From the NCBI GenBank assembly GCA_964351395.1, contig CAYGOF010000010.1, positions 1 to 64,000 on the forward strand: a stretch of DNA of 64,000 bases. Direction: 5' to 3'. A program made the translations under genes and the position numbers. Below the pieces are notes generated by a model. The model had not been told where the DNA came from. It searched no databases and saw nothing but the letters and a program-made list of their open reading frames with translations. Source of the DNA: Imperialibacter sp964351395. Its GTDB lineage: Bacteria > Bacteroidota > Bacteroidia > Cytophagales > Cyclobacteriaceae. Shown here piece after piece: positions 49,410-58,367 of the stretch; the first letter of the stretch is position 1, and every line of letters starts with the position of its first letter.

Positions 49410-50639
49410 CTACACTTCTTTGATCTCAAAACCATATTTTTTGCAATCATCCCAGAATCCAGGGTAGGACTTTTTCACTACCTCAGGCTCTTTAATGACC
49501 AACGGTACTTTTTGGGCCAGTGGCGCAAAGGCCATTGCCATGCGGTGATCTTCATAGGTGCTAATCGTTATCGGACCTTCCGGCAGCTCGGTAGGCGGCT
49601 CCAGTTCCCAGAAGCCAGGTGTTTCCTCTACAAGCGTAGCACCGAATTTGGCAAGCTCTGTCTGCATAGCAGCTAGTCGGTCTGTTTCTTTGATACGGAG
49701 ACTTTCGAGGCCTGTCATTGAAATAGGGCTTTTCAATCCCGTGGCCACCACCATAACGGTTTGTGCCAGGTCGGGGCAGGTTTTGAAGTCGATCACCATA
49801 GGTGAAACACTGTTCTTTTTCTCAATAAGAAGCTCTTCACCGTCAAATCTGGTAGTTAATCCTAGCCCATGCATGATTTCCCTGATGCGGATGTCCCCCT
49901 GGTAAGAATTTTCTCTCAGGCCGGTGAGACGCACACTGCTGTTTTTCGACAGCGACACCATACTCAGCCAATAACTCGCTCCTGACCAATCTGATTCTAT
50001 GGTATATGAATTGGCGGTGTATTTTTGCGGAGCAATTGAGATTTTACTTCCGCTCCATTCGCTTTTGATGCCAAACTGTTGCATCAGCCCAAGCGTCATT
50101 TCTATATAAGGACGGCTAAAAATATCGCCGGTCAATTCCACAGTCAAACCATTAGGTAATACTGGGGCAATCATTAACAAGGCAGAAATATACTGGCTGC
50201 TAACATTACCCTGAATTTTCAAATGGTCGGCTTTCTGTGTTTTCAGCTTGGTAATCCTCAGCGGAGGGTAGCCGTCATTTTTTAGGTACTCAATATCAGC
50301 ACCTAATTCGCTCAGTGCGTCCACCAGCAATTTGATGGGCCTTTCCTGCATTCTGGCCGACCCAGTGATGACTTGATTTTCTCCTTTGAGGGCTAAATAG
50401 GCTGTAAGGAAGCGCATGGTAGTCCCTGCATCAAGCACATCCCATGTTTTGTCAGCTGAAGCCAATAGCTTCATCATGGTTTGGGTGTCTCTGGCGTCCG
50501 AAAGGTTATGTAAGGCTATTTCCTCATCAGAAAGCGCTCTGATGATCTGCGCTCGATTACTCTCGCTTTTAGAAGCGCTTAAATTGATGATTGTCTCAGA
50601 TGAAGCAGAGGAAGAGGAGCTGATTGAAATTTTATTCAT
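49410..50639 (-). CDS. aroA: 3-phosphoshikimate 1-carboxyvinyltransferase (EPSP synthase)
   Basis: 409 residues from ATG 50639 (MNKISISSSSSASSETIINL). Motifs are LSASKSESNRAQIIRAL (the Lys that binds substrate and phosphate), DAGTTMRFLTAYLAL, then IKETDRLAAMQTELAKFG and STYEDHRMAMAFAPLA near the C-terminus. It joins phosphoenolpyruvate to shikimate 3-phosphate. It is a little shorter than the E. coli enzyme, as is common in Bacteroidota. It lies downstream of aroB on the same strand, with a 295-bp gap that holds an opposite-strand small gene. Confidence 0.94.
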   Translation of the reverse strand: MNKISISSSSSASSETIINLSASKSESNRAQIIRALSDEEIALHNLSDARDTQTMMKLLASADKTWDVLDAGTTMRFLTAYLALKGENQVITGSARMQERPIKLLVDALSELGADIEYLKNDGYPPLRITKLKTQKADHLKIQGNVSSQYISALLMIAPVLPNGLTVELTGDIFSRPYIEMTLGLMQQFGIKSEWSGSKISIAPQKYTANSYTIESDWSGASYWLSMVSLSKNSSVRLTGLRENSYQGDIRIREIMHGLGLTTRFDGEELLIEKKNSVSPMVIDFKTCPDLAQTVMVVATGLKSPISMTGLESLRIKETDRLAAMQTELAKFGATLVEETPGFWELEPPTELPEGPITISTYEDHRMAMAFAPLAQKVPLVIKEPEVVKKSYPGFWDDCKKYGFEIKEV

Positions 50640-50771
50640 GATATGCTTAGTGGGAAGACCCAATTTAATTGTCTCATTAGTACTGCGAAGCCGCTAATTA
50701 AATTCAATTTGTTAAACCAATTTGAGTCTGGCATCGTTGTTGTAATAACAACCCTAAACTCATGTATAACT

Positions 50772-50942
50772 ATGTCAAAAACTAAAACCATAACGACTAT
50801 TATAGCTGGTACGCTTATTGGCGCAATTACTGCTTTTGGTGTCACTCCTATTCGGGGAATGGTTAACAAGGTGCGTATTTCCAAAACCACCAAAACCACT
50901 CCAGTGAAAAAGAGAGAGGAAGACGACCACTTTTTTATTTAG
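50772..50942 (+). CDS. Small membrane-anchored protein between aroA and aroB
   Basis: 56 residues (MSKTKTITTIIAGTLIGAIT to KKREEDDHFFI). One Gly-rich membrane span (about 9-25), then a basic, charged tail. This resembles short YtxH-like proteins. I do not recognise a named family. It runs opposite to the aro genes, its start is 132 bp from the aroA start, and its last 8 bp overlap the aroB 3' end. It could also be chance; the clean membrane span and balanced composition favour a real gene. Confidence 0.5.
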   Translation: MSKTKTITTIIAGTLIGAITAFGVTPIRGMVNKVRISKTTKTTPVKKREEDDHFFI

Positions 50943-51993
50943 CAGACGAACGGCCCACCATTGAATTGAATTCAGCGAGTGCTTCCCGAACTTCATCAAG
51001 GGTAATTATCACATCGAACTCAGATTCTCCAATTGTATTCAGCAAGCTACCCTTAATGGTAGCTTTTTCATTTTTCTTGTCTTGTAAAATCAAGCGCTCA
51101 GCTTTTTGCACAACAGAAGGCTCAATCCTTATTGGTTGATAAACCATCATCAAATAGCGAGTGATATCCTCATAGCTTTTTCCAGAAAGCCCGGTCTTCT
51201 TCGTGGAAAGAAAGGCCTCAGCGATCATGCCTATGGCAATAGCTTCACCATGCAACAACCTGTTGCCTGAATCGAGAAGTGCCGTTTCGATCGCATGGCC
51301 GATGGTGTGACCAAAATTCAGGATCTTTCTCAGTCCATTCTCTTTCGGATCTTTTGCCACTATAGCACTCTTGACTTCCACTGAATGCTGGATATGCTCG
51401 TTCCACGACTGTTTATCAAAATCTTTCGACGTAAGCTTATCCCAATATCCTGCATCTGCGATCAATGCATGCTTGAGTACCTCTGCAAATCCAGAGCGAA
51501 GTTCACGCCGTGGCAGGGTAGCCAGAAAGTCGGACCAGATGATGACCCGCTCTGGCTCCTGAAAAACGCCAATGTGGTTTTTTAGTCCATGGAAGTCGAT
51601 GCCCAGTTTGCCACCAACGCTTGCGTCTACCTGTGATAGCAGGGTTGTGGGTAGGTTAAGAAATTTGATGCCTCTTTTATAAGTAGCTGCACAAAATCCA
51701 CCCATGTCGCCAATCACGCCACCGCCAAGGTTGATTAACAGGCCTTTTCTGTCAAACTCCTGCTCGGTCAGGGCATTCCATATTTGCTCGCAGGTCTGCA
51801 AGTGTTTTTCTTCCTCCCCACTCTTGATCTCAATCAAAGTATGGGCTGGGAGTAATTTAGCCACTTGTGGATAGCAATACTGGTGGGTGTTTTCATCCAC
51901 GAGCACAGCCACTTTTGAGTACGATTGGGCTGAAAAAAACCTCCCCAATGACTCGGGGAGGTTGTTCGTTATTTCTACGTTACCGAGAATCAT
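50935..51993 (-). CDS. aroB: 3-dehydroquinate synthase
   Basis: 352 residues from ATG 51993; a GTG two codons upstream (51999) overlaps the upstream stop codon and is a possible coupled start. NAD-binding GGGVIGDMGGFCAATYKRGI, substrate loop PTTLLSQVDASVGGKLGID, and zinc ligands in the ELRSGFAEVLKHALI, NFGHTIGHAIE and LLHGEAIAIGM segments. It converts DAHP to 3-dehydroquinate, directly after the step of its upstream neighbour. Confidence 0.95.
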   Translation of the reverse strand: MILGNVEITNNLPESLGRFFSAQSYSKVAVLVDENTHQYCYPQVAKLLPAHTLIEIKSGEEEKHLQTCEQIWNALTEQEFDRKGLLINLGGGVIGDMGGFCAATYKRGIKFLNLPTTLLSQVDASVGGKLGIDFHGLKNHIGVFQEPERVIIWSDFLATLPRRELRSGFAEVLKHALIADAGYWDKLTSKDFDKQSWNEHIQHSVEVKSAIVAKDPKENGLRKILNFGHTIGHAIETALLDSGNRLLHGEAIAIGMIAEAFLSTKKTGLSGKSYEDITRYLMMVYQPIRIEPSVVQKAERLILQDKKNEKATIKGSLLNTIGESEFDVIITLDEVREALAEFNSMVGRSSAK

Positions 51994-51995
51994 TT

Positions 51996-53096
51996 TCACT
52001 TATCTCCGCCGGCGGGTACTTTCGCCATAATCTCTGTTTGTTGCTTAATTGATGCAACATGTATCAACTTAAAGGTTTCTTCTACAAAATCAGGAGACAG
52101 GGAAAGTGATTTGCCCCACTCAGCTCTGCTTTTGTAAATTTCGTTCCAGCGATCTACCTGGAAAATAGTCACGTTGTTATCGCGCTTGAACTCACCCATT
52201 TTCTCCACCATCCGCATTCTGTTAGCCAGTGCTTCAAGGATTTCTCTGTCAGCGTTATCAATCTGATCACGCATCTCATCCATGAAATGATTAAAAGTAG
52301 CGTCTGTTGAATGAGCACTTTTCGGCTTTAATTCTCTGACCATTTCACCCAGACGGGCAGGCGTAACTTGCTGTTTGGCATCACTCCATGCATTGTCCGG
52401 ATCTCTGTGAGATTCGATCATCAAGCCGTCGTAGTTGAGGTCTAACGCCTTTTGTGCCACGTCAAATAGCATTTCCCTGTTGCCGCAGATATGGCTTGGA
52501 TCGCCAAAAAGGGGCATGTCAGGGAATTCTCTCTTCAGTTCGATTGGGAACTGCCAGGCAGGTACGTTGCGGTATTTCGTCTTCTGGAAAGAAGAGAAAC
52601 CACGGTGGATGGCACCAATCTTGGTGATACCAGCCTTGTTAATTCTTTCGATCGCACCCAACCACAACGCCAAATCAGGGTTGATTGGATTTTTGATCAA
52701 TACAGGCACGTCAACACCAACAAGTGAGTCGGCAATTTCCTGAATCGTAAATGGGTTTACGGTTGACCTTGCACCGATCCAAAGAATGTCGATGCCAGCA
52801 GCAAGACAAGCTTCTACGTGCTCCGGGTTGGCCACTTCAACGGCGAATTTCACACCTAGCTGTTTCTTGACATTCTGGATCCAGCCTAACGCTTCGACAC
52901 CAATGCCTTCAAATCCACCAGGACGAGTCCTAGGTTTCCACACACCAGCCCTCATCACTCTGATACCTTCCTTGTACAGTTGGGTACAGGTGTCCATGAG
53001 TTGCTCTTCCGTTTCAGCGCTACAAGGCCCTGAAATAACCAATGGTCTTTCTTTTACTGGAGACCAGGATTCAAATTTGTCAATAGTAAGCTCCAT
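51996..53096 (-). CDS. Bifunctional DAHP synthase/chorismate mutase
   Basis: 366 residues from ATG 53096; a GTG two codons earlier is possible. Residues 1-265 are a type I-beta DAHP synthase (GPCSAETEEQLMD, VMRAGVWKPRTRPGGFEGIG, IGARSTVNPF, IGAIHRGFSS, DPSHICG). Residues about 275-360 are an AroQ chorismate mutase (MDEMRDQIDNADREILEALA, then NRMRMVEKMGEFKRDNN). Fused enzymes of this order occur in Bacteroidota; the mutase domain often serves as a sensor for prephenate or chorismate. It starts a minus-strand group: this gene, aroB, aroA, GNAT. Confidence 0.94.
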   Translation of the reverse strand: MELTIDKFESWSPVKERPLVISGPCSAETEEQLMDTCTQLYKEGIRVMRAGVWKPRTRPGGFEGIGVEALGWIQNVKKQLGVKFAVEVANPEHVEACLAAGIDILWIGARSTVNPFTIQEIADSLVGVDVPVLIKNPINPDLALWLGAIERINKAGITKIGAIHRGFSSFQKTKYRNVPAWQFPIELKREFPDMPLFGDPSHICGNREMLFDVAQKALDLNYDGLMIESHRDPDNAWSDAKQQVTPARLGEMVRELKPKSAHSTDATFNHFMDEMRDQIDNADREILEALANRMRMVEKMGEFKRDNNVTIFQVDRWNEIYKSRAEWGKSLSLSPDFVEETFKLIHVASIKQQTEIMAKVPAGGDK

Positions 53097-53180
53097 ACCC
53101 ACCTCACTTATTTTTTATAAACTAAAAACGATCAAACTAGTCTTTTACTTATTATTGCACTCCAATTAAACACGTTAGCT

Positions 53181-54362
53181 ATGCCTGTTACCCATCCTTT
53201 CACCTTCGAAGATACCGAAGTAGCTTTTGCTTCTAAGTCGGACCGGGAATTGAAGAAGATGTATTGGCTTTTTGCCGCTATGAACAGTAACTTTTTGGTG
53301 CGCTTTGGAACACAGGGCGTAATATTAGCACTAAAAATGAAATTGCCCATCAAAAAACTCATAAAAAGTACCGTTTTCGGGCATTTCTGTGGTGGTGAGA
53401 CGATCCAGGAGTGTAAACAAACGATTTCCGAGTTAGGCGCTTCAGGTATTGGCACCATCCTCGATTACTCAGCTGAGGGAGAGAAAACCGAGGCCGGTTT
53501 CGAAGCAAATAAGGACGAAATTCTGCAGACGGTGATGAATGCGGCTACCAGTGCTCATATACCTTTTGCTGTGATGAAGGTGTCGGGCTTGGGCGCTGAA
53601 GAGTTGATGACGAAACAGCAGGATGGCAAACAACTGAATGGTAAAGAAAAAAAGGCATTTGAGAATATCCATCGCCGCCTTGAAGAGTTGTGTAGCAAAG
53701 CCCATGAGCTGAGTGTAAGGATATTTATCGACGCTGAGGACTATGCTTATCAGGGGGTGATCGATGCTTTCGCGCTGGAGATGATGCGCAAGTACAACAA
53801 AGAGCAGGTAATTGTTTACACTACATTGCAGTTCTACCGTTGGGACGCCTACGAAAAGCTTGTCGACCTGCACGAAAAATGTAAAGCGGAAGGATTTTAT
53901 CTGGGAGTAAAGTTGGTGAGGGGGGCTTACATGGAAAATGAACGGGAGCGAGCGGAAGAGCTGGGCTATAAAGACCCTATTCAACCTACCAAGCAAGCTA
54001 CAGATATTGACTACAACAGGGCACTTGATTTTTGCGCTGCCAACCACAAGCGTATAGCGTTTTGCTCAGGCAGTCATAATGAGCAGTCAAATATTCTGTT
54101 AACATCACTCATGCAGCAATATGAGATTCCCAAAGACAATCCAGGGGTGTTTTTTGCCCAACTGTATGGCATGAGCGACAATATTTCCTTTAAACTCTCG
54201 AAGGAAGGCTATAATGTAGCCAAGTATGTGCCGTACGGGCCATTGGAAAAAGTGATGCCTTATCTGATCAGAAGGGCTGAAGAGAATACTTCTGTTGCAG
54301 GGCAGACAGGGCGGGAGTTTAGTTTTATTAAGAAGGAATTGGAAAGAAGAAGACCAGGATAA
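53181..54362 (+). CDS. Proline dehydrogenase
   Basis: 393 residues, single-domain PRODH (not the PutA fusion). FAD-binding (beta/alpha)8 barrel motifs are RIFIDAEDYAYQ, IVYTTLQFYRWDA, LGVKLVRGAYMENERERAEE, FCSGSHNEQS and the C-terminal YGPLEKVMPYLIRRAEENTS. It oxidises proline to pyrroline-5-carboxylate at the inner membrane face, passing electrons to quinone. It fits with the secreted X-Pro peptidases of this window, though they are not adjacent. It diverges from the DAHP synthase gene, 84 bp apart. Confidence 0.94.
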   Translation: MPVTHPFTFEDTEVAFASKSDRELKKMYWLFAAMNSNFLVRFGTQGVILALKMKLPIKKLIKSTVFGHFCGGETIQECKQTISELGASGIGTILDYSAEGEKTEAGFEANKDEILQTVMNAATSAHIPFAVMKVSGLGAEELMTKQQDGKQLNGKEKKAFENIHRRLEELCSKAHELSVRIFIDAEDYAYQGVIDAFALEMMRKYNKEQVIVYTTLQFYRWDAYEKLVDLHEKCKAEGFYLGVKLVRGAYMENERERAEELGYKDPIQPTKQATDIDYNRALDFCAANHKRIAFCSGSHNEQSNILLTSLMQQYEIPKDNPGVFFAQLYGMSDNISFKLSKEGYNVAKYVPYGPLEKVMPYLIRRAEENTSVAGQTGREFSFIKKELERRRPG

Positions 54363-54376
54363 TCGCCAAGCCTGCA

Positions 54377-54847
54377 CTAGAAGAGGTAGATAGAAAATTC
54401 AATGAGCCCTTTTGGTGCCAGCTTCCAGTCCCTACTGATAGCGCCGCTCACGTAAGTTTTATGAACGGAATACTGAGGGCCAACCTCAGCTGCAAAGCTG
54501 ATCTTCCTTTTACTAAAAGGGAAGTACTCAAAGCCAAGGGGAATTGTCGCAAGCCATCCATCTTCAATAATAATTCGGGCAGCTTCAGTCATATTGCTTC
54601 CAAGGCCTAGTCCCAGGTACAAACTACAGGAGTTTTCTACAATTAAATTGCGTGCAATGACGAAGCTTGCATTGACGTAGGTGAGGTTTTTGGAAAATAC
54701 AGGGCTTACCCTACCAATGAACCTCAACTGATCGAATGGAGCTGTCTTAACATTGATGCCATCAGTGCCGAAGCCAAAGCCAAGTTTTTGAGAGTAGCTA
54801 AAGGTTGAAATCAGCAGTAAAGCACAGAAAGTAGTTAAGGTTTTCAT
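54377..54847 (-). CDS. Small predicted outer-membrane protein
   Basis: 156 residues with signal peptide MKTLTTFCALLLISTFSYSQ. The mature part has alternating strands with aromatic ends (LGFGFGTDGINVKT, CSLYLGLGLGSN, ISFAAEVGPQYSVHK) and terminates in FSIYLF, typical of a small barrel. The function is unknown. It converges on proline dehydrogenase with 14 bp between stops. Confidence 0.7.
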   Translation of the reverse strand: MKTLTTFCALLLISTFSYSQKLGFGFGTDGINVKTAPFDQLRFIGRVSPVFSKNLTYVNASFVIARNLIVENSCSLYLGLGLGSNMTEAARIIIEDGWLATIPLGFEYFPFSKRKISFAAEVGPQYSVHKTYVSGAISRDWKLAPKGLIEFSIYLF

Positions 54848-54990
54848 ATTTGATTGAGGTTTGTAAAAAAAATTAAACGATCAATTGCGAAAGAATATTC
54901 TACTTGCTTTCATTGGGGTGCCTTGTTTGGCTCAAATAACAACTTTCCAACTATTACTCAACCAACCCAGTATTTTTTTCCACTTTCAAT

Positions 54991-54998
54991 TAACTTTG
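54991..54998 (+). promoter_or_regulatory. Probable -7 box for lysS
   Basis: A perfect TAACTTTG match lies 56 bp before the lysS ATG. The -33 element is not obvious, although the region 20 bp upstream is T-rich. No palindrome is present at the start site. Confidence 0.45.
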
Positions 54999-55054
54999 CC
55001 CTTCATTTGACAATCAGCCACTTCGCTGAGATAAATTAAACCTTACAAACGTCC

Positions 55055-56797
55055 ATGCATTTAAGCGAGCAGGAAATTTTACGCCGGAAAGAAAGAGAAG
55101 AACTAATAGCTGCGGGTATTAATCCCTACCCGTCCGAAACATTTGAAGTGAGTGTCACTTCAGACGAAATCCACGAGTTTTACGAAAAGAGAAAGACAGA
55201 CTATAAAAATATTTCCATGGCGGGGCGCATCATGAGCCGTCGCATCATGGGGTCGGCTTCTTTTGCTGAACTGCAGGACTCTACCGGGAGGATCCAGATT
55301 TATATCCGTCGAGATGATATTTGTCCTGGTGAAGACAAGACGCTTTATAATGATGTTTTCAAAAAGAAAATCGGCATTGGGGACATCGTCGGCATAAAAG
55401 GTTTTGTGTTTACCACGCAGACGGGAGAGATATCGGTGCATGTAACAGCGTTCAAACTGCTTACAAAGGCGTTAAAACCACTTCCAATCGTGAAGGAAAC
55501 AGAAGACGAGCATGGCAACAAAGTGCTGCACGATGCCTTTACAGATCCCGAGCAACGCTATCGCCAGCGCTATGTCGACCTGGTCGTGAATCCTCATGTG
55601 AAGGATACATTCATCAAGCGGACCAAGCTGGTCAACTCTATCAGGGAATACCTGAACAAAAAGAGCTACCTGGAGGTAGAGACTCCGATCTTACAGCCGC
55701 TTTACGGCGGCGCTGCAGCTCGTCCGTTCAAAACTCATCACAACACGCTGGACATGACGCTCTACCTGCGTATTGCCAACGAGCTTTACCTAAAAAGGCT
55801 AATTGTAGGAGGTTTTGATGGTGTGTACGAGTTTTCTAAAGACTTCAGGAACGAGGGCATGTCCCGTTTCCATAACCCTGAGTTTACCCAGGTGGAGCTT
55901 TACGTAGCCTACAAAGACTACAACTGGATGATGGATACCGTGGAGGAGATGATTGAAAAAATTGCTCTTGACCTCCATGACACGACACAGGTGCAGGTAG
56001 GAGATAATGTGATTGATTTCCAACGTCCATGGAAACGCTTTACGATGTTTGAGGCCATCGAGCATTTTACGGGTATTGATATCAGTGAGATGGGAGAGAC
56101 CGAGTTAAGGGAAACTGCCAAAAAACTGAAAGTAGCTACCGACGATTCGATGGGCAAAGGCAAACTGATTGACGAAATTTTCGGAGAGCACTGTGAGCAC
56201 AAGCTGATCCAGCCCACCTTCATCACCGACTACCCAGTAGAAATGTCTCCCCTGGCCAAGAAGCACCGCAGTAAGGAAGGCCTGGTAGAACGTTTCGAAG
56301 CCATTTGTAACGGTAAGGAGATTTGTAACGCCTTTTCTGAACTTAATGACCCGATTGATCAACGCAAGCGCTTTGAGGAGCAGCTCGAGCTCGGTAAGCG
56401 TGGCGACGATGAGGCCATGATGCTCGATGAGGACTTTTTGAGAGCATTGGAATACGGTATGCCGCCAACGGCCGGGCTTGGAGTAGGCATCGACCGATTG
56501 AGTATGATCATGACTAACTCGCCATCCATTCAGGAAGTGCTCTTCTTCCCTCAAATGAGACCCGAGAAGAAAGTAGCTGAGCTAATGGAGAAAGACTACG
56601 AGAAGCTGGGAGTTCGGACAGAGCTGGTGCCTATACTTCAGAAGCTCAATATGTCGACAAAAGAAGCCATTGCGGACAGTAAAGATAGCAAGCTTTTCAA
56701 CGACGTTTGCGGCATGCGCAAGAAACTGAAGCTGAATGACGTGACCAATCCAACCATCGAAGAAGTGAGGGCCTGGATAGAAGCTGCTTCAAAATAA
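55055..56797 (+). CDS. lysS: Lysine-tRNA ligase, class II
   Basis: 580 residues. The OB-fold anticodon-binding domain (about 55-155) precedes the catalytic core: motif 1 around LVNSIREYLNKKSYLEVETP, motif 2 FRNEGMSRFHNPEFTQVE, and motif 3 GLGVGIDRLSMIM. After motif 3 there is an extension of about 70 residues (KKVAELMEKDYEKLGVRTEL to VRAWIEAASK) not in E. coli LysS (505 residues); it appears typical of Bacteroidota. A lipoprotein gene starts 4 bp after the stop. Confidence 0.96.
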   Translation: MHLSEQEILRRKEREELIAAGINPYPSETFEVSVTSDEIHEFYEKRKTDYKNISMAGRIMSRRIMGSASFAELQDSTGRIQIYIRRDDICPGEDKTLYNDVFKKKIGIGDIVGIKGFVFTTQTGEISVHVTAFKLLTKALKPLPIVKETEDEHGNKVLHDAFTDPEQRYRQRYVDLVVNPHVKDTFIKRTKLVNSIREYLNKKSYLEVETPILQPLYGGAAARPFKTHHNTLDMTLYLRIANELYLKRLIVGGFDGVYEFSKDFRNEGMSRFHNPEFTQVELYVAYKDYNWMMDTVEEMIEKIALDLHDTTQVQVGDNVIDFQRPWKRFTMFEAIEHFTGIDISEMGETELRETAKKLKVATDDSMGKGKLIDEIFGEHCEHKLIQPTFITDYPVEMSPLAKKHRSKEGLVERFEAICNGKEICNAFSELNDPIDQRKRFEEQLELGKRGDDEAMMLDEDFLRALEYGMPPTAGLGVGIDRLSMIMTNSPSIQEVLFFPQMRPEKKVAELMEKDYEKLGVRTELVPILQKLNMSTKEAIADSKDSKLFNDVCGMRKKLKLNDVTNPTIEEVRAWIEAASK

Positions 56798-56801
56798 ACC
56801 A

Positions 56802-57797
56802 ATGAAAATTAAGGGCATCCCAGCTAAAACCAGCTCAATTATAGTACTGGTTTTAGCTGGGATGTTTGCTTTGACAGGATGTCGCACGTCGGTCCCTGCT
56901 GAAGTTGAAGGATACATCAACTCATTTATTCGTGAGGCTGAACTTCGGGGACACGACATGTCAGCTGTTCGCCGGGGCTTGACGATTGAATTTGGGGAGC
57001 TGCCTGACAACAAAGCTGGTAGTTCCAAAAAGTCGTTTTTTTCTAATACCATCACGCTTGCGCCGCTCATTTGGAAGCAAATGAACGAAAGACAAAGGGA
57101 GATGCTTGTTTTTCATGAGCTGGGTCATTCCGTTTTGGGGCGGCTGCACAAAGATGATAAGTTACTTTTAGGTGAATGCGCCAGCATCATGAAAGAGGGT
57201 GGGGATGATGCGTGCGTTGGTGATATCTACAGCGACTCGTGGCGCTCTTACTATATCGATGAATTATTCGATTCCGAAGTGAAGTTGCCTGATTGGTACC
57301 GGACTCAAGACCTTAGTCAATTGACCCTGGGAGATACGTTGCTGCTAAAGGAGGACTCATTGATATACGAAAGTTTACGAACAAGACTTTTTGGAATAGT
57401 CGGTGAATTGGCAATTGACGGATCAACCGATTACCTGTTTACCCTGACATATGACTCGCTCAACTTTATCTATGGGTTTCAATGGGATGCTATCATTGTT
57501 GGGTTGTATCAGGAAAGGGGAGAGTATTCGATCAGCAGTAAAAGTGGAGGAGTTTGGGACAATTACACGCTTTACACGGACACGATACGCCCAGAAACCC
57601 CAATTAAGCTCTCCCTCTTAAAGCAGGGAGCTTTTTATCATTTCTATGTGAACGGTGTCGAAAAACATATAATGAGCTCCGACTTTTTTAGGGCTGAAGA
57701 TCCAAAACACGCTGGATCATTTTTTTTCGCGACCTATGGCGGAAGCACACCAATGGCGAAGCTTACAATAGTGGGAGTTGGCAGGCAGTTGAACTAA
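56802..57797 (+). CDS. Metzincin-like zinc lipoprotein with a C-terminal beta domain
   Basis: 331 residues. Lipoprotein signal MKIKGIPAKTSSIIVLVLAG, with Cys27 in LTGC. The zinc motif FHELGHSVLGRLH has His105, Glu106 and His109 with a likely third ligand at His116 (HExxH-x6-H). SIMKEGG (about 128-134) could be a Met-turn, followed by SDSWRSYYIDELFD. The C-terminal 160 residues look like a jelly-roll or LamG-like beta domain (YHFYVNGVEKHI). The family is not one I can name. The signal codons form a perfect 18-bp inverted repeat. It is 4 bp after lysS. Confidence 0.75.
   Translation: MKIKGIPAKTSSIIVLVLAGMFALTGCRTSVPAEVEGYINSFIREAELRGHDMSAVRRGLTIEFGELPDNKAGSSKKSFFSNTITLAPLIWKQMNERQREMLVFHELGHSVLGRLHKDDKLLLGECASIMKEGGDDACVGDIYSDSWRSYYIDELFDSEVKLPDWYRTQDLSQLTLGDTLLLKEDSLIYESLRTRLFGIVGELAIDGSTDYLFTLTYDSLNFIYGFQWDAIIVGLYQERGEYSISSKSGGVWDNYTLYTDTIRPETPIKLSLLKQGAFYHFYVNGVEKHIMSSDFFRAEDPKHAGSFFFATYGGSTPMAKLTIVGVGRQLN
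56816..56864 (+). repeat. Perfect 18-bp inverted repeat inside the signal-peptide codons
   Basis: Positions 56816-56833 pair without mismatch with 56847-56864 around a 13-nt loop. The element starts 14 bp into the lipoprotein gene, 18 bp after the lysS stop, and holds the codons for GIPAKTS and VLAGM. In RNA it would be a very stable hairpin. It could be a lysS 3' end, a barrier to ribosomes, or a translational switch. Confidence 0.85.
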
Positions 57798-57835
57798 GCG
57801 GGCTAACTTGAAGAAATTTCTGAGCAAATTGTATT

Positions 57836-57866
57836 ATCAGGCCACTGCAATGGGCAATGACCTGAT
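57836..57866. terminator. Imperfect hairpin between convergent genes
   Basis: ATCAGG (57836-57841) pairs with CCTGAT (57861-57866). The stem continues inward with two mismatches around an AATG loop, 11 pairs in all. It sits in the 78-bp gap between convergent stops and has no T-run. It may serve as a weak bidirectional terminator. Confidence 0.4.
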
Positions 57867-57875
57867 GGGATATTT

Positions 57876-58367
57876 CTAGGCTTTTGTAAAGCTGAATTCA
57901 ATCACAATTTTTATTGTCAGACCATCTTCTTCTGACTCCTCGTCAATTCTGGCAACCAGTTGAGACGAGGTAAGGGAAGAGACCGTATAGGTCTGATCAT
58001 CGATAGTAAGCGTTTTGCCATCCTCACTAAGGGTCCAGGTGCCAGTGTCGTCTGCTTCTCCGGGTTGGCTACTTTTATAGGTTCCATCTGACTTGAACTC
58101 TACCGTAACATTAGCGATATCAGAATTCTCCTCCGCTGATGTGGAGAACGAATCTGCGAATTCCTGTGCTTCGGCTTCACTCAGACCCAGGTCAGTAAAG
58201 TATTCGATAATGTCTTTTCCATCTACAGAAACCTCAATGACGTCGAGACTGCTGAACTTCCAGGTTCCGACAAGTCCTGATGAGGTTCCGCCCTCATCGT
58301 CTTTTCCACAGGAGGACAACATAATAAGCGCTGCAAGCGGCAGAAATAATCCTTTAAATTTTCTCAT
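57876..58367 (-). CDS. Lipocalin-like lipoprotein
   Basis: 163 residues from ATG 58367. Lipoprotein signal MRKFKGLFLPLAALIMLSSC, with Cys20, then an acidic linker GKDDEGGTSSGL. The rest has the repeated beta pattern of Bacteroidota lipocalin-like proteins: LVGTWKFSSLDV, NVTVEFKSDGTYKSS, DDTGTWTLSEDGKTLTIDDQ and SSQLVARIDEES. No ligand can be inferred. Confidence 0.78.
   Translation of the reverse strand: MRKFKGLFLPLAALIMLSSCGKDDEGGTSSGLVGTWKFSSLDVIEVSVDGKDIIEYFTDLGLSEAEAQEFADSFSTSAEENSDIANVTVEFKSDGTYKSSQPGEADDTGTWTLSEDGKTLTIDDQTYTVSSLTSSQLVARIDEESEEDGLTIKIVIEFSFTKA

Noticed and set aside
53132..53139. Minus-strand -7 match for the DAHP synthase gene
   Set aside because: It fails two positions of the CAAAnnTA reverse pattern.
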